DNA of 64,000 nt from positions 62,001 through 126,000 of the forward strand of contig JBKECK010000114.1 of NCBI GenBank assembly GCA_047974625.1, read 5' to 3'. Shown here piece after piece: positions 24,156 to 32,022 of the stretch. The translations under genes were made by a program, and so were the position numbers. Positions within the stretch are counted from its first letter, which is position 1, and every line of letters begins with the position of its first letter. Below the pieces are notes generated by a model. The model was not told where the DNA came from. It saw only the letters and a list, made by a program, of their open reading frames with translations, and did not search any database. This DNA is from CADEDH01 sp047974625. GTDB taxonomy: Bacteria; Actinomycetota; Acidimicrobiia; Acidimicrobiales; SZUA-35.

Positions 24156-24161
24156 AGGCTA
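24156..24161 (-). promoter_or_regulatory. Candidate -10 box of the ligase/CoA-transferase operon
   Basis: TAGCCT on the minus strand would start transcription near 24149, leaving about 35 nt that include the AAGGGGGA ribosome site. This supports the GTG at 24114 as the ligase start. Confidence 0.4.
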
Positions 24162-24297
24162 GACCCTCCGTGCCCTGGATACAGATTTGGCTGGAACCCA
24201 GCCGTGCGGCGACGATACGTCGAGAACAGTGCGACTTCCAGCGCCGCCGTGCCCGGTGGGCGAGCCGGTGCTGACCGATCCGATCCCAGGAGCCACG

Positions 24298-25584
24298 GTG
24301 CCCGAGACCACCCCGAACGATCCGAGCGCGTCGAGTGCGGAAGCGGCCGACGGCCTACGACCCCTCGACGACGTCACCGTCATCGAGATCGACAGCTGGA
24401 TGGCGGCCCCGAGCGCGTCGGCCATCCTGGCCGACCTCGGGGCGACCGTGGTCAAGGTGGAACCGCTCGGCGGCGACCCGATGCGGGGATCCAGCCGGTC
24501 GGTCCGCCTGGGCGACGACGCCGACGAGGCCCGCCGCACCTACGACTACCAGTTCGACGTCGCCAACCGGGGCAAGCAGTCGATAGCGGTGGCCCTCGAC
24601 ACCGAACCGGGCCGGGACGTGGTCCGCAACCTCTGCCGGCGGGCCCAGGTGTTCGTCTGCAACCTGCTCGCCCACCGTCAGGAGCGGTTTGGGCTCGACC
24701 CCGAGAGCATCCTGGCCGTGAACCCCGGGATCGTCCACGCCACCCTGAGCGGCTACGGCACCATCGGGCCGGAGTCGCTGCGGCCCGGCTACGACGTCAC
24801 CGCCTTCTTCGCCCGGTCCGGGCTGTACGACGCCATGCGGGAGGGGGAGGACGGCGTGGTGCCCATGGCCCGCCCCGCCCAGGGCGACTACACCACCGGC
24901 CTGGCCTTCGTGTCGACCATCCTGTCGGCCCTCCGGCTCGCCGAACGCTCGGGTCGGGGCCAGGTGGTGGAGACATCCCTGTACGAGACGGCGGTGTGGA
25001 CCCAGGCCAGCGACTACGCCATCACCGCCATAGACCAGCGTCCGTTGCGGCCCCGGGACCGTCAGCACCAGGTCGTGGCCACCATGAACCGCTACCCGTG
25101 CGGTGACGGCCGATGGATCGTGGTGAACATGCCCCAGGAGTCGGCCTGGCCCCTGTTCTGCCGGACCCTGGACCGGGAGGAATGGCTCGACGACGAACGG
25201 TTCGCCACCGTGCGCTCCCGGTTCCAGCAGATGCCCGACCTGGTCACCGCCATCGACGCGGCCATGGCCGCCCGGACCCGCGACGAGTGGGGCAAGATCT
25301 TCGACGACGTCGGCATCATCTGGGGCCCCGTCCTCGGCCTCCACGAGGTAGTCACCGACGCCCAGGCCGACGCCGTGGGCCTGTTCCCCGAACTCGAGCA
25401 TCCCGCCATCGGGTCCTATCCCACGGTGGCCTCGCCCCTCCGGTTCGCCACCGCCGAGGTCCGGCCCCGGACCCCGGCCCCGGCCCTTGGGGCCGACACC
25501 CACCGGGTGCTGGTGGCCGCCGGCTACTCCGACGACGAGATCGACGCCCTCGTCGAGACGGGTGCGGTACACGTCACCGGCTGA
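24298..25584 (+). CDS. CaiB/BaiF family III CoA-transferase
   Basis: This single-domain enzyme (428 aa) is of normal family length. It has the N-terminal block VTVIEIDSWMAAPSASAILADLGATVVKVE, the expected catalytic Asp in PAQGDYTTG, and GRGQVVETSLYETAVW after it. It is divergent from the ligase operon with about 180 bp between starts, so the two could share control. The GTG at 24298 is chosen because AGGAG lies 5 nt before it; an in-frame GTG at 24268 and the open frame up to 24187 lack homology. Confidence 0.9.
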   Translation: MPETTPNDPSASSAEAADGLRPLDDVTVIEIDSWMAAPSASAILADLGATVVKVEPLGGDPMRGSSRSVRLGDDADEARRTYDYQFDVANRGKQSIAVALDTEPGRDVVRNLCRRAQVFVCNLLAHRQERFGLDPESILAVNPGIVHATLSGYGTIGPESLRPGYDVTAFFARSGLYDAMREGEDGVVPMARPAQGDYTTGLAFVSTILSALRLAERSGRGQVVETSLYETAVWTQASDYAITAIDQRPLRPRDRQHQVVATMNRYPCGDGRWIVVNMPQESAWPLFCRTLDREEWLDDERFATVRSRFQQMPDLVTAIDAAMAARTRDEWGKIFDDVGIIWGPVLGLHEVVTDAQADAVGLFPELEHPAIGSYPTVASPLRFATAEVRPRTPAPALGADTHRVLVAAGYSDDEIDALVETGAVHVTG

Positions 25585-25638
25585 AAACCCGCCCCGTCCT
25601 TCACCTCGGCAACAAACTAGACCATACTAGCGAGGACC

Positions 25639-27111
25639 TTGCCGCTCGTGCGCCGCTGCTGTCGCATCGTGGCGGGCCGATCCCGCCGGCCCGAACCCCA
25701 AACCAACGACTCTCACCTGGTGCCTACCCCACATCGCGCTACCTCACCGTCCTCCGAGTCCCCCTCCTCCGACCCACCCCCTACCGATTCGCCGTCCTCT
25801 GCTGATGAGGAACGCACTGCTGATGAGGAGAGGACTGTCTTCGTCCTCGACACCTCAGTGTTGCTGAGTGCCCCCACCGCCCTCGGTGCGTTCGGCGACA
25901 ACGACGTGGTGCTCCCCATCATCGTGCTCACCGAGCTGGAGGCGAAACGCCACCACCCCGAGCTCGGTTGGGCGGCCCGAACCGCGCTCCGTCGCCTCGA
26001 GGAGATTCGGGAACGGCACGGGGGACTCACCGAGCCGTTCCCCGTGAACGACGAGGGCGGCACGGTGCGGGTCGAACTGAACCACCGCGCCGACGACGTG
26101 ATCCCCGAGGCCATGCACGACGACGGTGGCAACGACTATCGGATCCTCACCGTGGCCCTCAGCCTGAAACGGGAGGGCCACGAGGTCGTGCTGGTGACCC
26201 AGGACCTCCCCCTCCGGCTCCGGGCCGGGGTCGTCGGCCTCCCAGCCGAGGAGTTCCTCCACCATGTCGACGCCGACCTCGAGTGGCGCGGCGTGGTCGA
26301 GCTGGCCGTGCCCCCCACCCAGATCGACGAGCTGTACCGGGACGGCGTGGCCGTGGTGGACGGTGCGGCCGAGCTGCCCGTGAACACCGGCGTGATCCTG
26401 GAGGGCGCGGGCCAGTCGGCGTTGGGTCGGGCCCAGGCCGACGGCAAGGTCCGGCTCGTCACCGACCGCCACGTGTTCGGTATCCGGGGCCGGAACGCCG
26501 AACAGCGGATCGCCATCGACCTCCTGTCCGACGACGCGGTCGGCATCGTGTCCATCGGGGGCCCGGCCGGAACCGGTAAGTCGGTGCTGGCCCTGGCGGC
26601 CGGCCTCGAGTCGGTGCTGGAGCACCAGACCCACCGGAAGGTCATGATCTTCCGCCCGCTCTACGCCGTGGGCGGCCAGGAGCTCGGCTTCCTCCCCGGC
26701 AACGAGGAGGAGAAGATGCGCCCCTGGACCGACGCCGTCGGCGACGCCCTCAGCGCCATCGCCAACCCGGCTGCTCGTGAGGAGATCCAGCGCCAGGAGC
26801 TCATCGAGGTCCTGCCCCTCACCTACATCCGGGGCCGGACCCTCACCGACGTGTTCGTCATCATCGACGAGGCCCAGAACCTGGAACGCAGTGTCCTGCT
26901 CACCGCCCTTAGCCGCCTCGGACCCGGGAGCCGGGTGGTGCTCACCCACGATGTCGCCCAGCGGGACAACCTCCGGGTCGGCCGCCGGGACGGCATCGCC
27001 TCGGTGATCGCCTCGTTGCGGGGCCACGATCTGTTCGCCCACGTGTCCCTCAACCGCAGCGAACGCAGCGCCATCGCCGCCCTCGTCTCCGACGCCCTCG
27101 ATCAGGAGTAG
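25639..27111 (+). CDS. PIN domain-PhoH ATPase (PhoH2-like)
   Basis: The protein joins a PIN RNase domain (VFVLDTSVLLSAPTAL start, later NDYRILTVAL and the conserved acidic residues; about residues 66-210) to a PhoH P-loop ATPase domain (about 275-490). The ATPase has GGPAGTGKS for Walker A and VFVIIDEAQNLE for Walker B. PhoH2 proteins have RNA helicase and RNase activity in mycobacteria. The N-terminal 65 residues are Ser/Pro-rich and low-complexity, with a diverged repeat of ADEERT. The start is uncertain (TTG 25639, or GTG at 25669 or 25720; none has a good ribosome site). It ends 5 bp from the convergent crotonase gene. Confidence 0.88.
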   Translation: MPLVRRCCRIVAGRSRRPEPQTNDSHLVPTPHRATSPSSESPSSDPPPTDSPSSADEERTADEERTVFVLDTSVLLSAPTALGAFGDNDVVLPIIVLTELEAKRHHPELGWAARTALRRLEEIRERHGGLTEPFPVNDEGGTVRVELNHRADDVIPEAMHDDGGNDYRILTVALSLKREGHEVVLVTQDLPLRLRAGVVGLPAEEFLHHVDADLEWRGVVELAVPPTQIDELYRDGVAVVDGAAELPVNTGVILEGAGQSALGRAQADGKVRLVTDRHVFGIRGRNAEQRIAIDLLSDDAVGIVSIGGPAGTGKSVLALAAGLESVLEHQTHRKVMIFRPLYAVGGQELGFLPGNEEEKMRPWTDAVGDALSAIANPAAREEIQRQELIEVLPLTYIRGRTLTDVFVIIDEAQNLERSVLLTALSRLGPGSRVVLTHDVAQRDNLRVGRRDGIASVIASLRGHDLFAHVSLNRSERSAIAALVSDALDQE

Positions 27112-27116
27112 GGGGG

Positions 27117-27755
27117 TCAGGCCCGGTCCAGGCCGGCCAGGCGATGGGCGATGGCCACGGCGGCGGCGTCGGGATCGTCGACCACCCGGTGGACCAGGCC
27201 GAGGGCCAGGGCACCGTCGGCGTCGAGCGGGTTGCCGTGGGCCACGAGGGGAAGGGCAGCGGCGGGGCCGAGCACCGCGGTGGTGCTCTGGGTTCCGCCG
27301 GCGGCGGGCAGCATGCCGAGCTTGGTCTCCGGCAGCCCCAACGAGACGTCCCGGCCTGCCACCCGAATGTCGCACAGCAGCGACATCTCCAGACCGGAGC
27401 CGAGGGCGGTGCCGTGGAGGGCGACGACGGTGGGCACCGGACAGTCGACGAGCGGCCCCCACGGGTCACGGTCCCAGCGGATGCGGCGGCCCTCGAGGAT
27501 CGACGGTGCCGACCCGAACTCCGACAGGTCGGCCCCGGCGCAGAAGTGGCGCCCGGCCGCCCGTAGCACCAGGGCGCCGAGATCGCCGAGCCCGGCCACG
27601 TCGGCCACGGCGGCCAGGGCTTCTATCAGCTCGTCCCGCATGGCCAGGTCGTAGATGTTCAACGGGGGATGGTCGAGGGTGATCACGGCCACCGGTCCGT
27701 CGAAGCGGAGGTCGAGCCGGGAGGTGGGGGCCGGGGTGGGGGAGCGGGTGTTCAT
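27117..27755 (-). CDS. Enoyl-CoA hydratase/isomerase (crotonase) family protein
   Basis: The 212-residue crotonase-fold protein is slightly short for the family (about 250). It shows HFCAGADLSEFG (about residues 77-88), the oxyanion-hole block, and ALHGTALGSGLEMSLLCDIRVA (about 114-135). At the hydratase Glu position I see LPETKLGMLPAAGGTQ, with the first Glu kept and the second position occupied by Ala/Gly. The ATG overlaps the upstream CoA-transferase stop as ATGA. It is the last gene of a four-gene operon (29894-27117). The substrate is unknown. Confidence 0.85.
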   Translation of the reverse strand: MNTRSPTPAPTSRLDLRFDGPVAVITLDHPPLNIYDLAMRDELIEALAAVADVAGLGDLGALVLRAAGRHFCAGADLSEFGSAPSILEGRRIRWDRDPWGPLVDCPVPTVVALHGTALGSGLEMSLLCDIRVAGRDVSLGLPETKLGMLPAAGGTQSTTAVLGPAAALPLVAHGNPLDADGALALGLVHRVVDDPDAAAVAIAHRLAGLDRA

Positions 27756-28906
27756 CGAACCGTTCCGGGGGTGACGGGGGCAACGGGCAGGAGTGGGGCC
27801 ACGGCCCCGGCCAGGGAGACCTCGTGGTGGCGGCCCGGCCGGCCGCTCCGTCGGGCCGGGTCGGTGAGGACGTCCACCGCCACGGCGAAGGCGGTCAGGC
27901 CGGCCAGGGGGTCGGGGTAGGCGATGGGGGCCGCGCGCCACCGGGGTCGCCCCGGGTGGTCGGGGGTCTCACCGGCGGCGCCGGTCCCCAGACCGACCGC
28001 GGCGTGGACGCCCGGCCCGTAGGCGGTCCAGTCCTGCTCTGCGGATCCAGCGGGGAAGGCCACGATCGACAGGGTGGCCAGGCCGGTGTTGCCCCGGGAA
28101 CCGGCCAGGGCGGCCAGCTCGGTGGGGCCGTACCCGAAGTTCGGCATCACCCGGCGCGAGAAGGCGTCGACCACGAGGTCGGCTCGGGCCACGAGGGCCT
28201 CGAACCGGGCCCGGTCCCCGCACCGGCGCAGGTCGAGGTCGAGGACCTCCTTGCCTGCGTTCAGCTCCCGGTGGAACCGGGGATGGTCGGCCAGGGCGTC
28301 GGGTCGGCACGACGGATCCAGTTTGACTACCCGGGCCCCGGCCGCGGCCAGCAGGCCGGTGGCCAGGGGGCCGGCCCACAGGCCGGTTAGGTCGACCACC
28401 AGCATCCCGTCCAGGGCGTCGCCGGGTGGGCCCTCCGGCGGATCGGCCGCCAACCTCCCCGTCCCAGGGTCGCCGACCCGGTCGCCGGTCGGGCCGCCGT
28501 CGGCGGGGGGACGGTCGTCGGCCGGGTCGGGGGCACGGTATGGGGTGACCGGTAGGCGCCAGGTCTGGGCCAGGGCGGCCACGGTCTCGGGCTCCAGCTG
28601 ATCCGGGCTGAGGGTGTTCCTCAGGACAGCGAACGTCTCGGCGTCCTCGTCGGTGAGGTCGGCGTGGACGGCACCGCCGCCGATCGGGGTCGGGGGCGTC
28701 GGTTCGGGCCAGTCCTCGCCGAGGACGATCGGGGCCACCAGGTACCGGGCGGCGGCCTCCGGCGACGCCGCCGCCCCAGGGGCCGCCCGGCCCGTGCGTT
28801 GTTCCAACCGGTCGTAGGCGGTCCGGAGCCGGTGTTGGGCCAGGGGCCGCGCCCCGGCCGGTAGCCGGTCGAGGACCTGGGCGGCCCGGTTGTCCGGGTC
28901 GGTCAT
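27752..28906 (-). CDS. Truncated-type CaiB/BaiF CoA-transferase with an extra N-terminal domain
   Basis: The 384-residue protein has an unusual layout. Residues 1-150 are helical and Pro-rich and match no CoA-transferase part I know. From about residue 161 the CaiB core starts (LVVDLTGLWAGPLATGLLAAAGARVVKLD) and continues to the block with the catalytic Asp (APIAYPDPLAGL) and HHEVSLAGAVAPLL, where the protein ends. The second half of the usual domain is missing, so activity may need a partner. ATGA overlaps bind it to crotonase genes on both sides. Confidence 0.7.
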   Translation of the reverse strand: MTDPDNRAAQVLDRLPAGARPLAQHRLRTAYDRLEQRTGRAAPGAAASPEAAARYLVAPIVLGEDWPEPTPPTPIGGGAVHADLTDEDAETFAVLRNTLSPDQLEPETVAALAQTWRLPVTPYRAPDPADDRPPADGGPTGDRVGDPGTGRLAADPPEGPPGDALDGMLVVDLTGLWAGPLATGLLAAAGARVVKLDPSCRPDALADHPRFHRELNAGKEVLDLDLRRCGDRARFEALVARADLVVDAFSRRVMPNFGYGPTELAALAGSRGNTGLATLSIVAFPAGSAEQDWTAYGPGVHAAVGLGTGAAGETPDHPGRPRWRAAPIAYPDPLAGLTAFAVAVDVLTDPARRSGRPGRHHEVSLAGAVAPLLPVAPVTPGTVR

Positions 28907-29640
28907 CGGCCGGCGAAATCGGGGGGGCGTTTGTCGAAGAACGCGGCCAAGCCCTCGGCCCGGTCGTCGGTGGCGGCCAGCTGGTGGTTGAGGTCGCCCT
29001 CGAGGCGGAGGCCGTCCCGCAGGGGGAGCTCCGCCCCCCGGTGCACGGCCTCCTTGGCCAGTTCCAGGGCCAGCGGGCCCCGTTGGCCCAGCTCGCCGGC
29101 CAGTCGGGCGGCTTCGGCGTCCGGGTCGTCGGCGATGGCGTGGACCAGGCCGAGGCTGAGGGCGCGGGGGGCGTCCAACTCGGTGCCGAGGAGGACCATG
29201 GCCGTGGCCTCGGCCGGCCGGACGGCCCGGGCCAGGCGTTGGGTGCCGCCCCAGCACGGGAGGCGACCGGTGGCCACGTCGTCGAGGACGAAGGTGGCGT
29301 CGGGCCCGCAGACCCGGATATCGGTGGCCAGGACCACCTCGAAGCCCACCGAGGCGCACCGGCCCCGGATCACCGAGATCACCGGTGGCCGCAGCCGGGC
29401 CAGTGCCGCGGCCGGGTCGGGGTCGAACCCGGCCGGGTCGAGATCCTCGGCCCCGCCGGTGCAAAACCGGGGCGCGTCGGCCCGTACGACGACGACCCGG
29501 ACCCCCCGGTCCTCCACCAGTCCGGTGGCCGCCCCGATCAGCGCGGCGGCCGCTGACCGGTCCCAGCGGTCGCCGGGAACGGTGATGGTGGCGACATGGT
29601 GGTCCGGACCCTCGAACAGCACCGGCGATGGACGGCCCAC
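28903..29640 (-). CDS. Enoyl-CoA hydratase/isomerase (crotonase) family protein
   Basis: The 245-residue crotonase has FCTGGAEDLDP (oxyanion region), VISVIRGRCASVGFEVVLATDIRVCGPDA, GRLPCWGGTQRLARAV and the typical C-terminal helices ending FFDKRPPDF. The usual Glu at the second catalytic site is replaced by Gly/Cys-rich sequence (PCWGGTQ), so hydration activity is uncertain and isomerase or another acyl-CoA reaction is possible. The GTG at 29640 is a choice; an in-frame GTG at 29622 is the alternative. It is followed with an ATGA overlap by the truncated-type CoA-transferase. Confidence 0.82.
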   Translation of the reverse strand: MGRPSPVLFEGPDHHVATITVPGDRWDRSAAAALIGAATGLVEDRGVRVVVVRADAPRFCTGGAEDLDPAGFDPDPAAALARLRPPVISVIRGRCASVGFEVVLATDIRVCGPDATFVLDDVATGRLPCWGGTQRLARAVRPAEATAMVLLGTELDAPRALSLGLVHAIADDPDAEAARLAGELGQRGPLALELAKEAVHRGAELPLRDGLRLEGDLNHQLAATDDRAEGLAAFFDKRPPDFAGR

Positions 29641-29648
29641 GGGTCGGC

Positions 29649-29894
29649 TCAGTCGGCCGACTTGGTCTTCTTGGGTTCGAGCAGGGTCATCGGGTTGCCG
29701 CCGCACATGAGCGTGGCCGGACCCGGCTTGGTCACCAGGACCTGGACCCCCGTGGCCTCGCACTCGTAGCGCTTGCCGACCTTCAGGCCGTCGCCCCCGG
29801 AGCTGGCGGTGATGTCGCCGTCTCCTCCCTTGGTGACCATTACCTCGACGCCGATGTCGTCGAACGTGACCTTTTCTCCTGGCTTGGCTGGCAC
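29649..29894 (-). CDS. Small duplicated protein resembling the desulfoferrodoxin N-terminal domain
   Basis: The 81-residue protein contains two related halves, GVEVMVTKGGDGDITASSGG (about residues 14-33) and GVQVLVTKPGPATLMCGGNP (about 51-70). The second, with YECEATG before it and MTLL after it, recalls the desulforedoxin/desulfoferrodoxin N-terminal pattern YxCxxCGxxVxV...CCGxPM. Only one Cys is left at each metal-binding position, so iron binding as in that family is unlikely. AAGGAG lies 6 nt before the GTG start; the frame is open farther upstream to 29984. It is first in the string before the crotonase gene. Confidence 0.6.
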   Translation of the reverse strand: MPAKPGEKVTFDDIGVEVMVTKGGDGDITASSGGDGLKVGKRYECEATGVQVLVTKPGPATLMCGGNPMTLLEPKKTKSAD

Positions 29895-30076
29895 CTGGCT
29901 CTCCTTGGTAACTACAGCTGATGGCGAACCGCCCGACGGTGTCGGCGGCGCGGAGCACCAAGCTAGCGCTTGAGCCCCCGTCACCAGAAGTCCCCGGTCA
30001 CGGAGGTCGACGTGACGGCGGCCGCCGGCCGGGTGCCGGTGGCCACCCCAACTGCCCGGTCGCCGCCGACCCGGCT

Positions 30077-30641
30077 TCAGCCCGCCGTGGATCCGTTCCT
30101 GGGCCGGCCCTGTCGGGCGATCGCGGCCCGGACCCGGCCGGGGGTGCAGGGCAGGTCCAGATGGTCGATCCCGTCCGGGGCGAGGGCGTCGATCACCGCG
30201 TTGTGGACCGCCGGGGTGGCCCCGATGGTGCCGGACTCACCGGTTGACCACCGTCAGCGCCACCGTCACCGGGGCCTCGGCGAACCGGTGGGGGTCGGGC
30301 CGGGAACCGACCCACCCCGAATCGACCATGGCCCCACCGGCGTCCAGGGTCAGTACCGGCGTCCGGACCCGGTACCCCACCTCGACCCTCTCGGCGGCGT
30401 CCAGGGCCGCGGCCTCGGTCTCGGCCACCACGACGGCCACTGGCTGGCCCACGTAGCGGACCTCGTTGACGGCCAGGAGTGGTTGGACCGTCTCCGGCCC
30501 CAGGGTGGCCAGGTCGGGATGGAACGGCCCCGGGGTCAGGTCCAGGTCGGCCACCGTGAGGGCGTCGCCGGTGACCAGCTCCCGATCATGGCGGCGGGGG
30601 AGGGGACGGCCGAGGAACGGCCCGGAGGGCAGATCGGTCAT
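30077..30641 (-). pseudogene. Fossil of a CoxL/xanthine dehydrogenase-type molybdenum hydroxylase large subunit
   Basis: The minus strand keeps only the ends of an approximately 780-aa protein. The first part (30641-30237) reads FLGRPLPRRHDRELVTG, then VRYVGQPVAVVVAET and DAAERVEVGY, the hammerhead domain of CoxL-type subunits. It reaches VTVALTVVNR and a stop. In the next frame, directly at the junction (about 30240), comes ESGTIGATPAVHNAVIDALAP to a stop at 30077, the family's C-terminus (GESGTIGAPPAIVNA type). The catalytic middle of roughly 550 residues is gone. A smaller gap also lies between ELVTG and TVADLD. Medium and small subunits are not present nearby. Confidence 0.8.
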
Positions 30642-30715
30642 GGGGCCATTCTGGCGGTCGGAAGCCCGGTTCGGGGGTGGGGCGCGGGGCCTGGCGACCG
30701 GGCGGGCGGGGTCGG

Positions 30716-30721
30716 TACGAT
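30716..30721 (+). promoter_or_regulatory. Candidate -10 box for the 30755 CoA-transferase
   Basis: TACGAT is close to the consensus and 33 nt before the ATG. The short leader would contain the GGGGGA ribosome site near 30742. Confidence 0.4.
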
Positions 30722-30754
30722 CGGCCGATCCGCGAATATCTGGGGGACCTGACC

Positions 30755-31945
30755 ATGCCTGGCGCGCTCGACGGGATCACCGTGCTCGACCTGTCCACCC
30801 TGGTGCAGGGGCCACAGGCCGGGGCCATGCTCCACGACATGGGGGCGGCCGTGATCAAGGTGGAGCTGCCCCTCGTGGGCGATGTTGGGCGCCACGTCTC
30901 CCCGGTGCCGGACCTCGGCCAGTCGGCGGTGTTCGTGGCTTGCAACCGGGGTAAGCGCAGCATCACCCTCGACCTGCGCACCGACGACGGACGGGACGTC
31001 CTCCGGCGCCTGGCCGCCCGGGCCGATGTGGTCATCTCGAACTTTGCCCCGGGCACCCTCGACGGGTGGGGCCTCGGCTACGACGACCTCTCGGCGGTCA
31101 ACCCCCGGCTGATCTGGGCCGCCGGCTCCTACCTCGGCCCCGAGGGGGCGGAGTCGCCCCGGGAGGGCGCCGACATGGCCGGTCAGGCCTACGGGGGCCT
31201 GATCTCCACCACCGGCTTCAACGGTGGGCCGATGACCCCGGCCGGGGTCCTCGTGGCCGACCACTGCGGAGCCCAGAACCTCACCACCGGCATCCTGGGT
31301 GCCCTCTACGCCCGGGAACGGACCGGGCGGGGGCAGCGGGTGGACGTGTCCCTCCTCGGCGGGCAGGTCTGGCTCCAGGCCAGCGAACTCACCCATTTCC
31401 TGCTCACCGGGGACGAGGCCGGCCGGTCCAACGGCGGCCATCCCCTGGTGCACGCCCTCTACGGCATCTTCCCCACCGAGGACGGGTACATCGCCATCGC
31501 CGGCTGCCCGGAACCCCTGTGGCCGGGGATGCTCCGGGCCGTCGAACGGCCCGACCTGGCCGATCACCCCCGTTTCGGCCGGTCCCTGGTCACCGGCGAG
31601 ATCCGGGACGAGCTGTGGACCGTGTTCTCGGGGATCTTCGCCACCCGGCCCACGGCCGAGTGGTGCGCACGCCTGGCGGCCGAGCGGCAGCGGTTCGCCC
31701 CGGTCCGCGGCCACGCGGAGGTGGCCGGCGACACCCAGGCCGCCGTCAACGGCTACCTGGCCGACGTCGATCACCCCGAGTGGGGGCCTCAGCGGGTGGT
31801 CGGGAACCCCATCCGCATGTCCGATACGCCGACGGTGCCCGGCGTGGCCGCCCCCGAACTGGGCCAGCACACCGAGGAGATCCTGCTCGAAGCGGGCTAC
31901 GACTGGGACGACATCGGCCGGTTCCGCGACTCGGGCACGATATAG
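30755..31945 (+). CDS. CaiB/BaiF family III CoA-transferase
   Basis: The 396-residue single-domain enzyme has ITVLDLSTLVQGPQAGAMLHDMGAAVIKVE at the N-terminus, the expected catalytic Asp in LVADHCGAQNLTTG, and GRGQRVDVSLLGGQVW after it. The length fits the family. It stands alone on the + strand between the molybdenum hydroxylase fossil and the lipoprotein protease. The ATG at 30755 has GGGGGA upstream; the frame extends to 30677 without homology. It is the fifth family III gene in 14 kb; the acids it acts on are unknown. Confidence 0.9.
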   Translation: MPGALDGITVLDLSTLVQGPQAGAMLHDMGAAVIKVELPLVGDVGRHVSPVPDLGQSAVFVACNRGKRSITLDLRTDDGRDVLRRLAARADVVISNFAPGTLDGWGLGYDDLSAVNPRLIWAAGSYLGPEGAESPREGADMAGQAYGGLISTTGFNGGPMTPAGVLVADHCGAQNLTTGILGALYARERTGRGQRVDVSLLGGQVWLQASELTHFLLTGDEAGRSNGGHPLVHALYGIFPTEDGYIAIAGCPEPLWPGMLRAVERPDLADHPRFGRSLVTGEIRDELWTVFSGIFATRPTAEWCARLAAERQRFAPVRGHAEVAGDTQAAVNGYLADVDHPEWGPQRVVGNPIRMSDTPTVPGVAAPELGQHTEEILLEAGYDWDDIGRFRDSGTI

Positions 31946-32009
31946 ATCCCGTTCGCGTGTCGTGGGGGCCCGGCCCCGGGGGTGACCGCTCCGGCCGGGT
32001 GACGGCCGG

Positions 32010-32015
32010 TACCAT
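32010..32015 (+). promoter_or_regulatory. -10 box of the lipoprotein protease
   Basis: TACCAT ends 7 nt before ATG 32023, the leaderless spacing. The same start of transcription also leaves a 36-nt leader with GGGAGGG for the in-frame GTG at 32059, so both starts may be used. Confidence 0.4.
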
Positions 32016-32022
32016 CGCCGGC

